Positions 53,650 to 64,000 of a stretch of DNA of 64,000 nucleotides are shown piece by piece. The position numbers were made by a program, and so were the translations under genes. Source of the stretch: Neocallimastix lanati (nom. inval.). Taxonomy: Eukaryota; Neocallimastigomycota; Neocallimastigomycetes; Neocallimastigales; Neocallimastigaceae. The DNA lies in the NCBI GenBank assembly GCA_016946835.1, contig JACVTC010000068.1, positions 413,501 through 477,500 on the forward strand. Direction: 5' to 3'. The stretch's first letter is position 1; every line of letters begins with the position of its first letter. Below the pieces are notes generated by a model. That model made no database searches. It saw nothing but the letters and a program-made list of their open reading frames with translations, and was not told the DNA's origin.

Positions 53650-56260
53650 TCTGTAATAGTTTTATTTAAAATTTTATATAATTCATTACCCACATCATTC
53701 TATAATTTATTAGTAATTATTTCTTTCTTAATATCTATCAATTATTATTATTTTAAAACTATTTGAAATGATATTATTGATAACTAAATTACGTAGATCA
53801 TATTTTATTCTATAATTTAATTCCAATAAAATTATTTAATAACAAAAAAAAAAAAAAAAAAAAAAAAATCTATTTAATTCGATAATAAATTTTTTTTTCC
53901 TTAAAATAGAATTAATTATTTATTCTAATTAAATAATTAAATAATTAAATATACATTTACATTAAATGTAAATGTATGATTCACCTTTAACAACTATTAT
54001 TTTATTTTAAATTTTTAAATAAAAATTTAAAAAAAAAAAAAAAAAAAACATTCCTTCTTTTTGAGACCTTTATATAATAAATTTCATTCATTCTCTCTAT
54101 ATTTTTTTTTGATTGATTGATTGATTATTTATTTTATTACTTATTCAATAAAATATTCTATCATTTAATTATTTTTATTACTAAAACTATATCAAATTAT
54201 TACTATTATTATTGCAATTATTACCAAATTATTACTCAAACTATTAATTCAGCTATTAATTATAGTTTTTTTTTTTTATTTTTTATTTTATTATTATTAT
54301 TTTTATTATTAATACTTATTATTTTATCCTCTAAATATCTATAAGTACGCTTTCTTTTTGTTCACTTATTATACCACCATATTACTAATCCATCAATAGT
54401 TAGGTTAGCTAAAAAAAAAAAAAAATTCCTTTTTCATCTTTTTCAATTTTCTCAACTTTTTCATCTTTTTCTTTTTTTTTTTTTTTTTTTTTTTTTAAAT
54501 CTTTTTAGAAATTTTTAATTAAAGATATTTATGGTAATTAATAAATTACATTTGAATGTATTTACACTGTTTATATATTTTTATTTATATTATAATATTA
54601 TATTAACATATATTATTCATATATAATAATATATATCATCAATTCTTAGTTTAATTTTTTTTTCTTTTTTCTTTTTTTATACATTTAATTTGTAATATTT
54701 AAATAAAGTAAAATTAAAATTGAAAAAATAATATAAATCTAATTGATTATAATATATGAAAATTATTTATTTTTCAATTTAAAAAATTATATAATTAATA
54801 ATATTGTTATAATATATATCCAATTTAATTTATTATATTTGCAATTAAATAATAATATATGAATATTAATAAGTAAGGTCAATTTAAAGAAAGAGTTTAT
54901 TTTTATTATTAATATATTAATAATATAAATAATATTAATAAATGAATGTATTCGTTCCATATATTATTAAAAAGGATAATATATAGAAGAATACAGAAAA
55001 CCTATATAAAATAAAAATAATTAAACACAAAAGAAAAATATATTAAATCTAAAATGAAAAGTTTAAAAATTTTAATTTAAAAGATTGTAATAATTAAATA
55101 ATAAATTGAAATCTATTGAATTTAACTATATTCTAATATATTGTAATTATATTTTGAGATTTTTTTAAAAAAAAATTAAATTTTTTTAATTTATTCCTTT
55201 TTAGGAAATCAAAGAATAAATTGAAAAAAAATGAAAAATTGAAAAAATTTTTGAAAAAAAGGAAAAGGAGATTTTTATTGAATGAATAAATGAATGAATG
55301 AAATAAAATGTATTTCGAAAAAAAAAAAAAAGAAAAAATAAGATTCTTATTGATTGAAGGTATTATTAAAATACTTTTATTTTAAACTATTGATATAAAG
55401 AAAATAAATAGTAAAAGGAGTAAAAAAAATATTTATACAAAGATATGATTAGGATTAAATATTTATATTTTCATTAATTATTACTTTTTTGAAATGAGTA
55501 TAAAAATATTATTAGTATTAGAAACTAAGATTAATGATAAAAAGATGAACAGATGAACAGATATAGGCTAGTTACACTATTATTTCTTATTAAATAAGAG
55601 TAAATAAATATAAAATTAATTTTTTTTAAAAAAAAAAAAAAAGGGTGTTAATTTATGAATAATAATTCTTACAATAAAAAAGATTTAATTATTATTAATT
55701 TTAGTTTTAAAAAAAAGAAATTATATGCTATATATCTATATATAATAAAATTATTTAATAAAATATAAAATATATATACAGTAGCTTAATTAAAATACTT
55801 TATTATTTATTTATTATTTATTATTTATTTATTATTTTATTATTTATTTATTATTTTATTATTTATTTATTATTTTATTATTTATTTATTATTTTATTAT
55901 TTATTTATTATTTATTATTTATGTATTTATATTATTTATTACTGTTTTATCTTATTTTATCATTTAAAAATATATAATTAAAAATAATATTCAATGTATT
56001 ATTAAAAGTATTTACTTTTTCAAAGCTATATAAGAATATAAAATTTAAATCAATTTTTAATGATAAATGTATATAAATAATAATAATTTGAGCTAAAATT
56101 ATGTCGATTAATATTTTTTTATATAATTTTATTAACAGGTGATAAAATTATAATAAATAAATTATAAATATTTGTTTCATTACTGAAAGATAAAATAAAA
56201 AAGTATAGATATATACCTATATTAGAAATTATTGCTATTTAATTATATGATATATATAAT

Positions 56261-57050
56261 TTAAAATGTAATATCACATTGATTTAATTCAATATAAACA
56301 ACATTAACATTCATATTACGAGTACCAACATTAGGTATTGACATTAGTATATTTCCATTATTATCACATAAATCTATTTTATAATTATAAACAGCAGAAT
56401 TTCCAAATTTTGGAGTCATCAATTTCCAATTTCCACTATCTAAATATAAATGGCTACTATCACTATCGGCAGAATAAACCGAAGCAATTAAGTCTCTAGT
56501 AGTATCATATACTAATTGAGTATAGTTACCACTTCCATATCCTTTAGGTAAATAAACTGATCCAGAAATAGGTAAACCACTACTAAAGACATATAAGGTA
56601 CACCTATATGTACTTTTCCTTTGTGTAATTACTTTGGGTTTTTTCATCGGTACTTCAACTTTAAAACTGTTAAAACCCGGAAAGCTAAGGAGGAATAGTG
56701 TAAATATCATTACTCGTAATAGTATTATTACTAATAGCATTTGCATTTTTAACAGATTCAACATCAACAATGACCTTATGATATCCATCAACATCATCAC
56801 TACTATCATTATAAACACCATTTTTACTAATATTTTTAACTATAGTATTATAATTTCTAGTTGGAACATTAACGTCAACTGAACGAAAACCAGTAATTGA
56901 ATTACTAAAATGAAAAGTACCATTAGCAATGATACTTCTTGCTTCAGTAAAATTCTGTATCTTAAGAGTTTTTTTTTTTTTTTTAGAAGTAATAGAATAC
57001 TGACCATTATGATTATCAACGACACTTTGACCACCGTTTTCCTCAATCAT
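56261..57050 (-). pseudogene. Frameshifted protein with phage/bacterial-tail-like NGxY...GF..V.VxVP repeats
   Basis: Two overlapping minus-strand frames (56685-57050, then 56261-56821) form one broken gene. The first encodes repeats IIANGTFHFSNSITGF-RSVDVNVP and ISKNGVYNDSSDDVDGY-HKVIVDVE, then begins a third, ITSNDIYTIPP, and stops. The second frame resumes at FPGF-NSFKVEVP, completing the third repeat, so a one-base indel plus a stop (near 56690) separates them. An earlier half-repeat, NGQYSITS, ends in an A-run encoding lysines. Repeats of the form 'I..NGTY.....GF..V.VNVP' are common in tail and adhesin-type proteins of gut bacteria and phages. The C-terminal 150 residues (VYLPKGYGSGNYTQLVYDTT and onward to NVVYIELNQCDITF) look like a beta-rich domain. 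Transfer from a gut prokaryote or phage is inferred. Whether the break is real or an assembly error cannot be told. Confidence 0.65.
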
Positions 57051-57751
57051 TAATTAAACTTATATTTTACTGTAATAATAAATAAATCCTTCTATATTTA
57101 CCAATAAGGCAATATAAATTATTGATAGAATTCTTATATGTGGAGGATTTACTAGCATTAAATAAATAAATATTATTACATTCATTACTAATAATACATA
57201 TAAACTACATATAGTTTTTTAATTAGTTTTTAAATATTTTAAAAAGTGATTTTTTACATCACTAATCAATAAATTTCCCTAAATTAAAAAATATGTATTA
57301 AATTAAATGAAAAAGTGTAGCTGTAACACATATCCCAAATAGTTAAGAATGGAAAATACATATTATTAAAATAAAGTTTAAAGTTATTATATATAAATAG
57401 TAATGAAAATAAACACATATATATATATTTATTATGAATTTAATTTTTGGACCATAAATAGATAAAATTTTAAAAATTAAACCATTGTTAAATAGTCCGA
57501 TTTTCTAATTGTAATCATTTTGTAACATGGATGCAAGTTATAACAAAATATATAATTTTAATTTTTATTTTATTTTATTATATAATAAACCAAAAATAAA
57601 ATAATAATAAAAATAAAATAATAATAAAAATAAAATAAAAATAAAAATAAAATGATAATAAAAATATGTTATAATAAAAATTTAAAATTTGTTCTTTTTT
57701 TACTTTTTTTTTTTCTATTAATTCAATTAATGTTTAAATAAATGAAATAAT

Positions 57752-57960
57752 CTTTTTTTTTATTAAAGTATATAAAAGAAAAAAGGATGAGTCATTTCTT
57801 TTTCTTGATGAATTTTTTTTTTTTTTTCTGTTTAAATATAATTTTTTATTTATAAATATATTGAAATTAATCATTTAATTAATTATTTGTAAATTATTAT
57901 GTAGATACTTTCTTTCTAAATATAAAATTTGTACTATATAAAATAATTTTTTTTTAATAA
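57752..57960. repeat. Direct repeat copy 1 (about 205 bp) with a bZIP-type site
   Basis: It shares with 59701-59912 the blocks TATTAAAGTATATAAAAGAA, AAAAGGATGAGTCATTTCTT, TTTCTTGATGAATT, GTTTAAATATAATTTTTTAT and TAGATACTTTCTTTCTAAAT, differing at a few bases and T-run lengths. It contains ATGAGTCAT (57787-57795), the perfect Gcn4/AP-1 consensus. Copy 2 lies 1.95 kb downstream in the same orientation. Confidence 0.88.
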
Positions 57961-58667
57961 TTATTTTAAAATATTTATTAAAATATTTATATATTCATTC
58001 TTTCATCTATTAAATTATTTATTAATTAAATTATTTATTCACATATTATAATGTTAATTTTCTTTTTGAAGTATAGTTGGTTACACTATTTAATTATAAA
58101 AAAAAATAAAAAAGTTTAATAAATAAAAAATTATAATTGTAAAAGAATAATGATTTTTTATACAATTATTAGTATTAGTTATTAATTTATTTATTTACTT
58201 ATTACCATTTTATCGTATAATTAAACTATATAATATATAATATATATATATATATATTTTTAAAATAATTATAATTATTAATTATAAAAATTATTAGCTA
58301 CCCATTTATAATAGGTAGCTAATACATATTATTATAATATCGTATTAGAGCAAGAAAAAAAAGTTAATAATATTTTTTCATGATATTATTTCATTATTTT
58401 TTTTTATTTATTTTATTTTAATAGTTTAAATTCTCAGTTATTAATTATAGATAGATTATTTTCCAAATATATATAAGGATAATATTTTAATAGTTTATGA
58501 TATGATCCTTTATTAAATTTATTAAAATAAAAAAGCATAATCGTTTAATATTAAAAAAGAATTATTCATTTCTTTTCTTTTCTTTTTTTTATTTCTAAGA
58601 AAAAAAGTTAATGATTAATAGAATTTAAAAATTGAAGATAAAAAAAAATTTTATATTAATAAGAACA

Positions 58668-58709
<42 letters not shown>

Positions 58710-59414
58710 ATGTTACTTTTTAATTTTTGTTTCAATTATTATTATTGATTTAATTATTATTGATTTAATATCAACATTTATAAAAATCATTTTATCAGAT
58801 TTGCATGCCTCAAATTTGATTTTTTTTTTTTTTTTTTTTTTTATAAAAAAAAAAAAAAGAAAAAAAAAAAAAAAAACAAAAAAATAAAAAAAATAATAAA
58901 ATGAAAAATATAAAAAAAAAAAAAAAAATGAAAAAATATATATATGTGTATATATTTTTTTTTTTAATTTTTTTTTTTAATTTGATATTGGTTGAGTGAT
59001 TTAATGTTAACCATTTATAGGCAGATTTAAAGATGAAGGAAAAGTCAATGTAAATTCTTTTATTTTATTTTATTTCTTTTTTTTTTTTTAAAAAAAAATA
59101 ATAAAAATAAAAATCTTCTGTTAAAATATTAATTAAATAAATTTGTTATATTTTATGACACCAATTCATGGACATTCTTAAACTATAATTTATATATATT
59201 TATACATATAAATTGCAGGTATATCTTTTATACAAAAAATTTTATTTTTATATTTATATAAAATATATATATATATAAATTTTTTATAAAATATATATAT
59301 TTATATGTATCTCTTTTTTTTTTATTTTAATATAAATAAATGAATAAATATATATGAATAATTAATTAAATAATTAATAATAAATAGTAATATTAATAAA
59401 ATAAAAAAGTTTAC

Positions 59415-59461
<47 letters not shown>

Positions 59462-59497
59462 TGATTTATAATTTAATTAAAATAAGAAATATATGCA

Positions 59498-59531
<34 letters not shown>

Positions 59532-59700
59532 AAAATGGAAACTTTCTACTTTACTTTAATACTTCCATTTTTTTTTTTTTTTTTTTTAAAAAAAAAGATG
59601 AAATATATAAAAGATAAAATATTGTAAAAAAAAAAAATTAAATTAAAAATAAAAATTATAATAAAAAGAAAATAAACCAAGATCAATTCTTTTTTCTTCT

Positions 59701-59912
59701 TTTTTTTTTTTATTAAAGTATATAAAAGAAAAAAGGATGAGTCATTTCTTTTTCTTGATGAATTCTTTTTTTTATCTGTTTAAATATAATTTTTTATTTA
59801 TAAATATATTGAAATTAATCATTTAATTAATTATTTGTAAACTATTACGTAGATACTTTCTTTCTAAATAAAAAATTTGTACTAAATAAAATAAAATAAT
59901 TTTTTTTAATAA
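59701..59912. repeat. Direct repeat copy 2 with the same bZIP-type site
   Basis: Near-identical to 57752-57960, including ATGAGTCAT at 59737-59745. Differences include TTATTATGTAG versus CTATTACGTAG and a four-base insertion in the AAATAAAATAAAAT segment. Confidence 0.88.
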
Positions 59913-60882
59913 TTAATTAAAATTATTTAGACCTTTATTAAAATATTAAAATAGCTATATATTATTTATTTATTTATTTATTTATTAAATTATTTATTTA
60001 TTTATTTATTTATTAAATTATTTATTTATTTATTTATTTATTAAATTTTTTATTAAGAATATTTATTATTCATTTATTTATTAAATGATTCATTATTTAA
60101 AAATTATATAATAGGTTTAATTATAATTCATCTTTTATTTTCATTTTTATTAAAAGTGAATAAAATGAAAAATGAAAAAAATAAAGAATAAAAAAAAATT
60201 TTATACTTTTCAATGAATCTATTGTGTTAATTTCTTTTTAAAATTAAAAAATATATATATAAATATATATAAATATTTATTAATACTTAAAAAAATATAA
60301 CTCAAAGTAAAAAATTTGTAAAAAAAAAAAAAAAAAGTTTATTAGGTCTTTCTTTTTTATTTATTGACATATCATATAAACTTTTCCACTTTTAATTATC
60401 TTTTTTAAGGCAAAATAATAATTACATATCCATAATTAATTATGTTTTTTTTTTTTTTATGAATAAAAATTTTTAAATTAAAATTTGTATGTATATATAT
60501 TATTTGTTAAAAAAAAAAGTACACATATAATTAATGTGACTGTTGATATTCCCATTTAAATTTCCACCATTAAAGAAGTCTAACCATGGTATTTTTCGAA
60601 TGTCTTTTGCCTCAACCTTTAATAAAGATATATAAATATAGATATAAATATTAATAAAAATATATATTGTTAATTAAAATAAAAATATAAATATTGATAA
60701 AAATATATATTATCAATCTACGTACTTTATTCGTTCATGAAGAATAAAAGTATATAATTATATAAATAAGTAGATAAATAAATGAATAAATAAATATATA
60801 TATAATTAATTAATTAATTAAATTTAACCATTTGATAATGATTTAATAATTATTTATTTATTAAATTTTTTTTTAGACTATC

Positions 60883-61080
60883 CCTTGTAGGCTTGTAAGT
60901 CTTGATCATATTATTCCAGCCACAACAGACAACTAATATTAGACAAACTTATAGCAGGTGTATCAGGATGACCACATAAAGTGCTTCCATGCCATTCCAT
61001 TTCGGTGTTGACGCTTTCAGTGACGATTATAGAACCACAAGATTTAGATATATTGGATACAGCAAGCCACAATCAAAAAT
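60883..61080 (-). other. Coding-like island, unidentified
   Basis: This stretch is GC-richer than its surroundings. One minus-strand frame is open for about 53 codons, including SKSCGSIIVTESVNTEMEWH and GSTLCGHPDTPAISLS, before a stop. A second short coding-like segment lies downstream on the same strand at 60530-60620 (VEAKDIRKIPWLDFFNGGNL). Both could be exons or decayed element pieces; splice joins could not be established. Confidence 0.35.
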
Positions 61081-61229
61081 GATTTAAGCTTGAAATAAAA
61101 TAAAATAAAATTAAAATAATAAATAATAAATAAATATGAAACAATTAATATAAAATAAAAATATAATAATTTTTTTTCTTCAATTCTTTTTTTTAACCTT
61201 TCTTTATCTATTTTATTATATTCTTTTTA

Positions 61230-61236
61230 ATTATGA

Positions 61237-61325
<89 letters not shown>
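61230..61325. repeat. (TTA)n microsatellite, about 31 units
   Basis: Uninterrupted TTA triplets; reading frames give poly-Leu only. Confidence 0.95.
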
Positions 61326-61328
<3 letters not shown>

Positions 61329-61782
61329 TATAGTTTTCTATATATATATATATATTTTAATGAAATATATCTTTTTAATAGTAATATTTTCACATTATTT
61401 AAATATTTTATTTAATTTTTATTAATACTTTACTATTCCATAATCCTTTATCATTTTTATTATACTAATTTTATTAATCTTTACCATTTATTTTATTTTT
61501 ATAAATACATTACTATTTATATTACTTGACTACTTATTTTAATATATTGATAATAATAATATACTATCTTATAATACTTTTTTATTTATTTTTACTTATA
61601 CTTTATTAAAAAATGTTTCACTATTTTTTTTCACTTTATTTTATTTTAATTTTTACTGTTTATTTTAATTAATATTATTTTTATTAATGCTTTTTTTTTT
61701 TTTTTTTTTTTTTACATTTATAAATATATAATTTTTTACTTTAATAAATAAATTTTTATAAAATTATTGCATAATGCAATGT

Positions 61783-61814
<32 letters not shown>

Positions 61815-61899
61815 CGTTATCTCCATAGCACTACTATTATTATAACTTTTAATATTAATTATATTGTTTTATTAATTTAGGATGGAATATAAAAAACAT

Positions 61900-62010
61900 G
61901 ATATGATAGGTGTATTTAAATTAGAAAGAAAATAAGGATAATTACCTTATTTTTACTTCCGAATAAAATGAAAAGGTCATTAATGAAATCTAATGATTTA
62001 TAAATATTAA
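61900..62010 (-). mobile_element. Short LINE-related scrap
   Basis: AAAAGGTCATTAATGAAATC and TAATGATTTATAAATAT match the junction region of the two larger LINE fossils (near 29955-29990 and 40100-40130), and the preceding AATAAGGATAATTACCTTAT parallels 29915-29940. It is too short to classify alone. Confidence 0.5.
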
Positions 62011-62177
62011 CTTTTTTTTCTTTTTCTTTTTCTTTTTCTTTTTTTTTTTTTTTTTTTGTTTTTTTTTTAAAAAAAAAAATAATTAATTTGTATTATTTTG
62101 TACTTTTAAAAAATAAGTAATAGAGATAAATAAATATCAATTATTAAATTAATTAATAAGGTTGTTTGGGAAATACA

Positions 62178-62229
<52 letters not shown>

Positions 62230-62820
62230 TTTTATTTTTTTTTTTTAATAATAAAAAAAAAATAATGATATTTGAATAATATTTGTAAAGTTATGGTTTG
62301 TTTGTCATATTTAAAAATATATTAATAAGAAATAAGTAAACAATTTTTCTATTTCAAACAATTTAAATGTTAAATAAAATTTCTTTTTTAGGTTTTTGAA
62401 TGAATATTAGACCACCATTTATATGTTGATAATTTAATTCTATGTTTTATGGTATGTATAAAAATTTAATAAATTTATATATATATTATTTTGATATTTA
62501 ATTTTTAATCTTTATTTTTACAATTATTATTATTATTATTTATTATTATTTATTATAATTAATTAATTATTATTGTTATTATTAATTAATATTAATTATT
62601 ATTTTTTCTATATATATTTAAAAATTGTTTTTAATAATTATTAGTTTTATTTTATATTAATATGATATATGATCCTTTTTTTAATATATAATATTTTATT
62701 ATTTTAGATAAATAATATTCATTAAATAAATAAAAATAAAAATAAAAATAATAATAAAAATTATATAAAAGAAAGAAAGAAAGAAAAATAAGATAAAGAA
62801 TATTATTCATATACCAATAA

Positions 62821-62861
<41 letters not shown>

Positions 62862-63001
62862 AAATTATAAATATTTTTTTTTCTTGATTTTGAAATATAT
62901 TTATTTATTTATTATTATTTTATTTAGTTAAAAGTATAATATATATTACAATTTTTTTTTTTTTCTTTATAATTAAATTTTATAATCATAAAAAATAAAT
63001 C

Positions 63002-63121
63002 ATGGAACAGCAATCAGCATCAACTGAAGTAGTTTTAGCTACTGCTGGTTATGATCATACTATTAGATTTTGGGAAGCATTGAGTGGAATATGTTTAAGA
63101 ACAGTTCAACATCCTGATTCT
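63002..63121 (+). CDS. LST8: First exon of LST8 (TOR complex WD40 subunit), partial
   Basis: LST8/GbetaL is a seven-blade WD40 propeller that binds and stabilises the kinase domain of TOR in TORC1 and TORC2. The 40 codons read [20 protein letters not shown] then [20 protein letters not shown], matching the first blade of LST8 (family: '[28 protein letters not shown]'). The exon ends at a GTAATA donor exactly where family similarity stops. No continuation is recognisable in the remaining 880 bp. A weak candidate acceptor at 63351-63355 followed by GTAAAT could give the expected V-N, but the frame soon stops. The rest of the gene probably lies beyond the window; a truncated copy is the alternative. 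Confidence 0.85.
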
Positions 63122-63255
63122 GTAATAATTCATTAACTATTAAAATTTAATTATAAATATAATATATATATTTTTTTTATAATATTTATTCATACATAAT
63201 GATGACTTTTTTTTTATTTTAATTTTTTTTTTATTCCCTACCTTTAATTACTAAC

Positions 63256-63295
<40 letters not shown>

Positions 63296-64000
63296 ATGTT
63301 TTTATTATTATATTATTATATCTTTTTTATTATTTTTAAATATTATATATTTTAGGTAAATAATATTTTTATTTATATTTTATTGTCAGATTTTAATTAT
63401 TAATTCAATATTATAAACAGGAGATTAATTTCAAATAAATTATTAAAATCAATCAAAAAAAAAAAAAAAAAAAAGGAAATTTTTCAAATAAACTTATAAA
63501 ATTAAATAAAGAAAAATAATAAAAATTATTATGATTGAAAAGATTATATACATTTATATACGAGCTATTTTTAATAAGAAATTTTTATGGAAATTAATTA
63601 AAATGTAGAAATTTATTTATTAAAAGATTTATATTCATATATTTTTTATTATTTATTTTTATAAGATGGATGGATGAAACAAGATGGATGAATAATTTTT
63701 AAATTGTATTTATGTTATTTATTAAATTATTATTATTTTGAAACACTGATTACAAATATTAAATATATTGTAAAAAAAAGAAAAAAAAAAAAAAAATAAA
63801 TCAAACGAATTATGTTTTTTTTTTTTTTTTTTTTTTTATCAATTAATTATATAAATCATTTTGAAATTATGATACAGAAGACAATATATATATATATGAA
63901 AAAAAAAATATTAAAAGTGCAAATATCCTAATTAATGATTTTTTGAAAATAAAATAATATTGAATAAAATAAATATATATAAAATGAAATTCGGGAATTT
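63122..64000. other. Non-coding A/T sequence after LST8 exon 1
   Basis: Probably intron. It contains an (ATT)n tract at 63258-63294 and A/T homopolymers. No exon with WD40 similarity is visible to the end of the window. Confidence 0.5.

Larger units (their letters stand above)
48641..56260. other. 7.6-kb gene desert with minisatellite and one retroposed insert
   Basis: A/T background with homopolymers. It contains the TTATTTA minisatellite (51548-52120), the GC-richer insert (53101-53334), an (AAT)n tract at 53610-53648, a perfect ACATTTACATTAAATGTAAATGT palindrome-like block near 53954-53976, and TTATTATTTATT arrays at 55800-55925. No coding exon was found on either strand. Confidence 0.6.
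57051..63001. other. Intergenic AT-rich region upstream of LST8
   Basis: Includes a short coding-like segment at 57105-57195 (minus), the 0.2-kb direct repeat pair (57752-57960 and 59701-59912), (ATT)n tracts at 59414-59460 and 61230-61325, coding-like islands at 60530-60620 and 60883-61080, a LINE scrap at 61900-62010 and a T-run of 48 at 62180-62227. The 50 bp before the LST8 start are A/T leader. Confidence 0.55.

Noticed and set aside
61233-61415. Poly-Leu frame
   Set aside because: Reading of the (TTA)n microsatellite.

Overview
This is a eukaryotic window with extreme base composition. Intergenic DNA and introns are almost pure A+T, with A or T homopolymers up to about 50 bases and abundant ATT/AAT microsatellites, while exons are visibly richer in G+C. 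Spliceosomal introns are GT..AG, mostly 95-600 bp, with GTAAGT-like donors. This, the GGT/CGT/GCC/TTC codon preference of the longest gene, the cysteine-rich 'CxxDxEC' membrane protein and the Asn-rich protein together suggest an anaerobic gut fungus (Neocallimastigomycota). Dictyostelids were considered but the codon choice of the large gene argues against them. This is an inference from composition and gene style only.

Layout: (1) 1397-10648, plus: a 2,859-residue, two-exon membrane protein with about 12 transmembrane segments and a C-terminal PelF/DUF3492-like GT4 glycosyltransferase, a candidate exopolysaccharide synthase. (2) 10649-18693: an AT-rich stretch holding one small cysteine-rich membrane protein (13658-14365, minus) and two decayed Ty1/copia fragments. 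(3) 18694-23781, minus: tRNA exportin (exportin-T/Los1), nine exons, 986 residues. (4) 23782-31976: an 8-kb gene desert with a fossil LINE-type reverse transcriptase. (5) 31977-about 37248, minus: a nuclear-looking WD40 protein of about 14 exons. (6) 37249-41885: a tRNA-headed SINE-like insertion with a perfect 11-12 bp target-site duplication, a 40-bp minisatellite and a second LINE fossil. (7) 41886-48640, minus: a 1,989-residue Asn/Ser-rich protein with a C-terminal PAM2-like motif. (8) 48641-63001: a desert containing a second short retroposed sequence with an 8-bp target-site duplication, a 0.57-kb TTATTTA minisatellite, a frameshifted gene built from phage/bacterial-tail-like NGxY...GF..V.VxVP repeats, and a 0.2-kb direct duplication carrying a bZIP-type site. 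(9) 63002 onward, plus: the first exon of LST8 (TOR complex subunit).

The genes do not form a pathway. Exportin-T, LST8 and the WD40 protein are housekeeping. The GT4 protein and the cysteine-rich protein point to the cell surface. The remainder is a record of retroelement insertion and decay. The strongest candidates for something undescribed are the SINE-like element, whose anticodon-arm sequence is complementary to its own target site, and the giant transmembrane GT4 protein. All exon structures were derived by hand from splice signals, reading-frame continuity and family similarity; no search was run.
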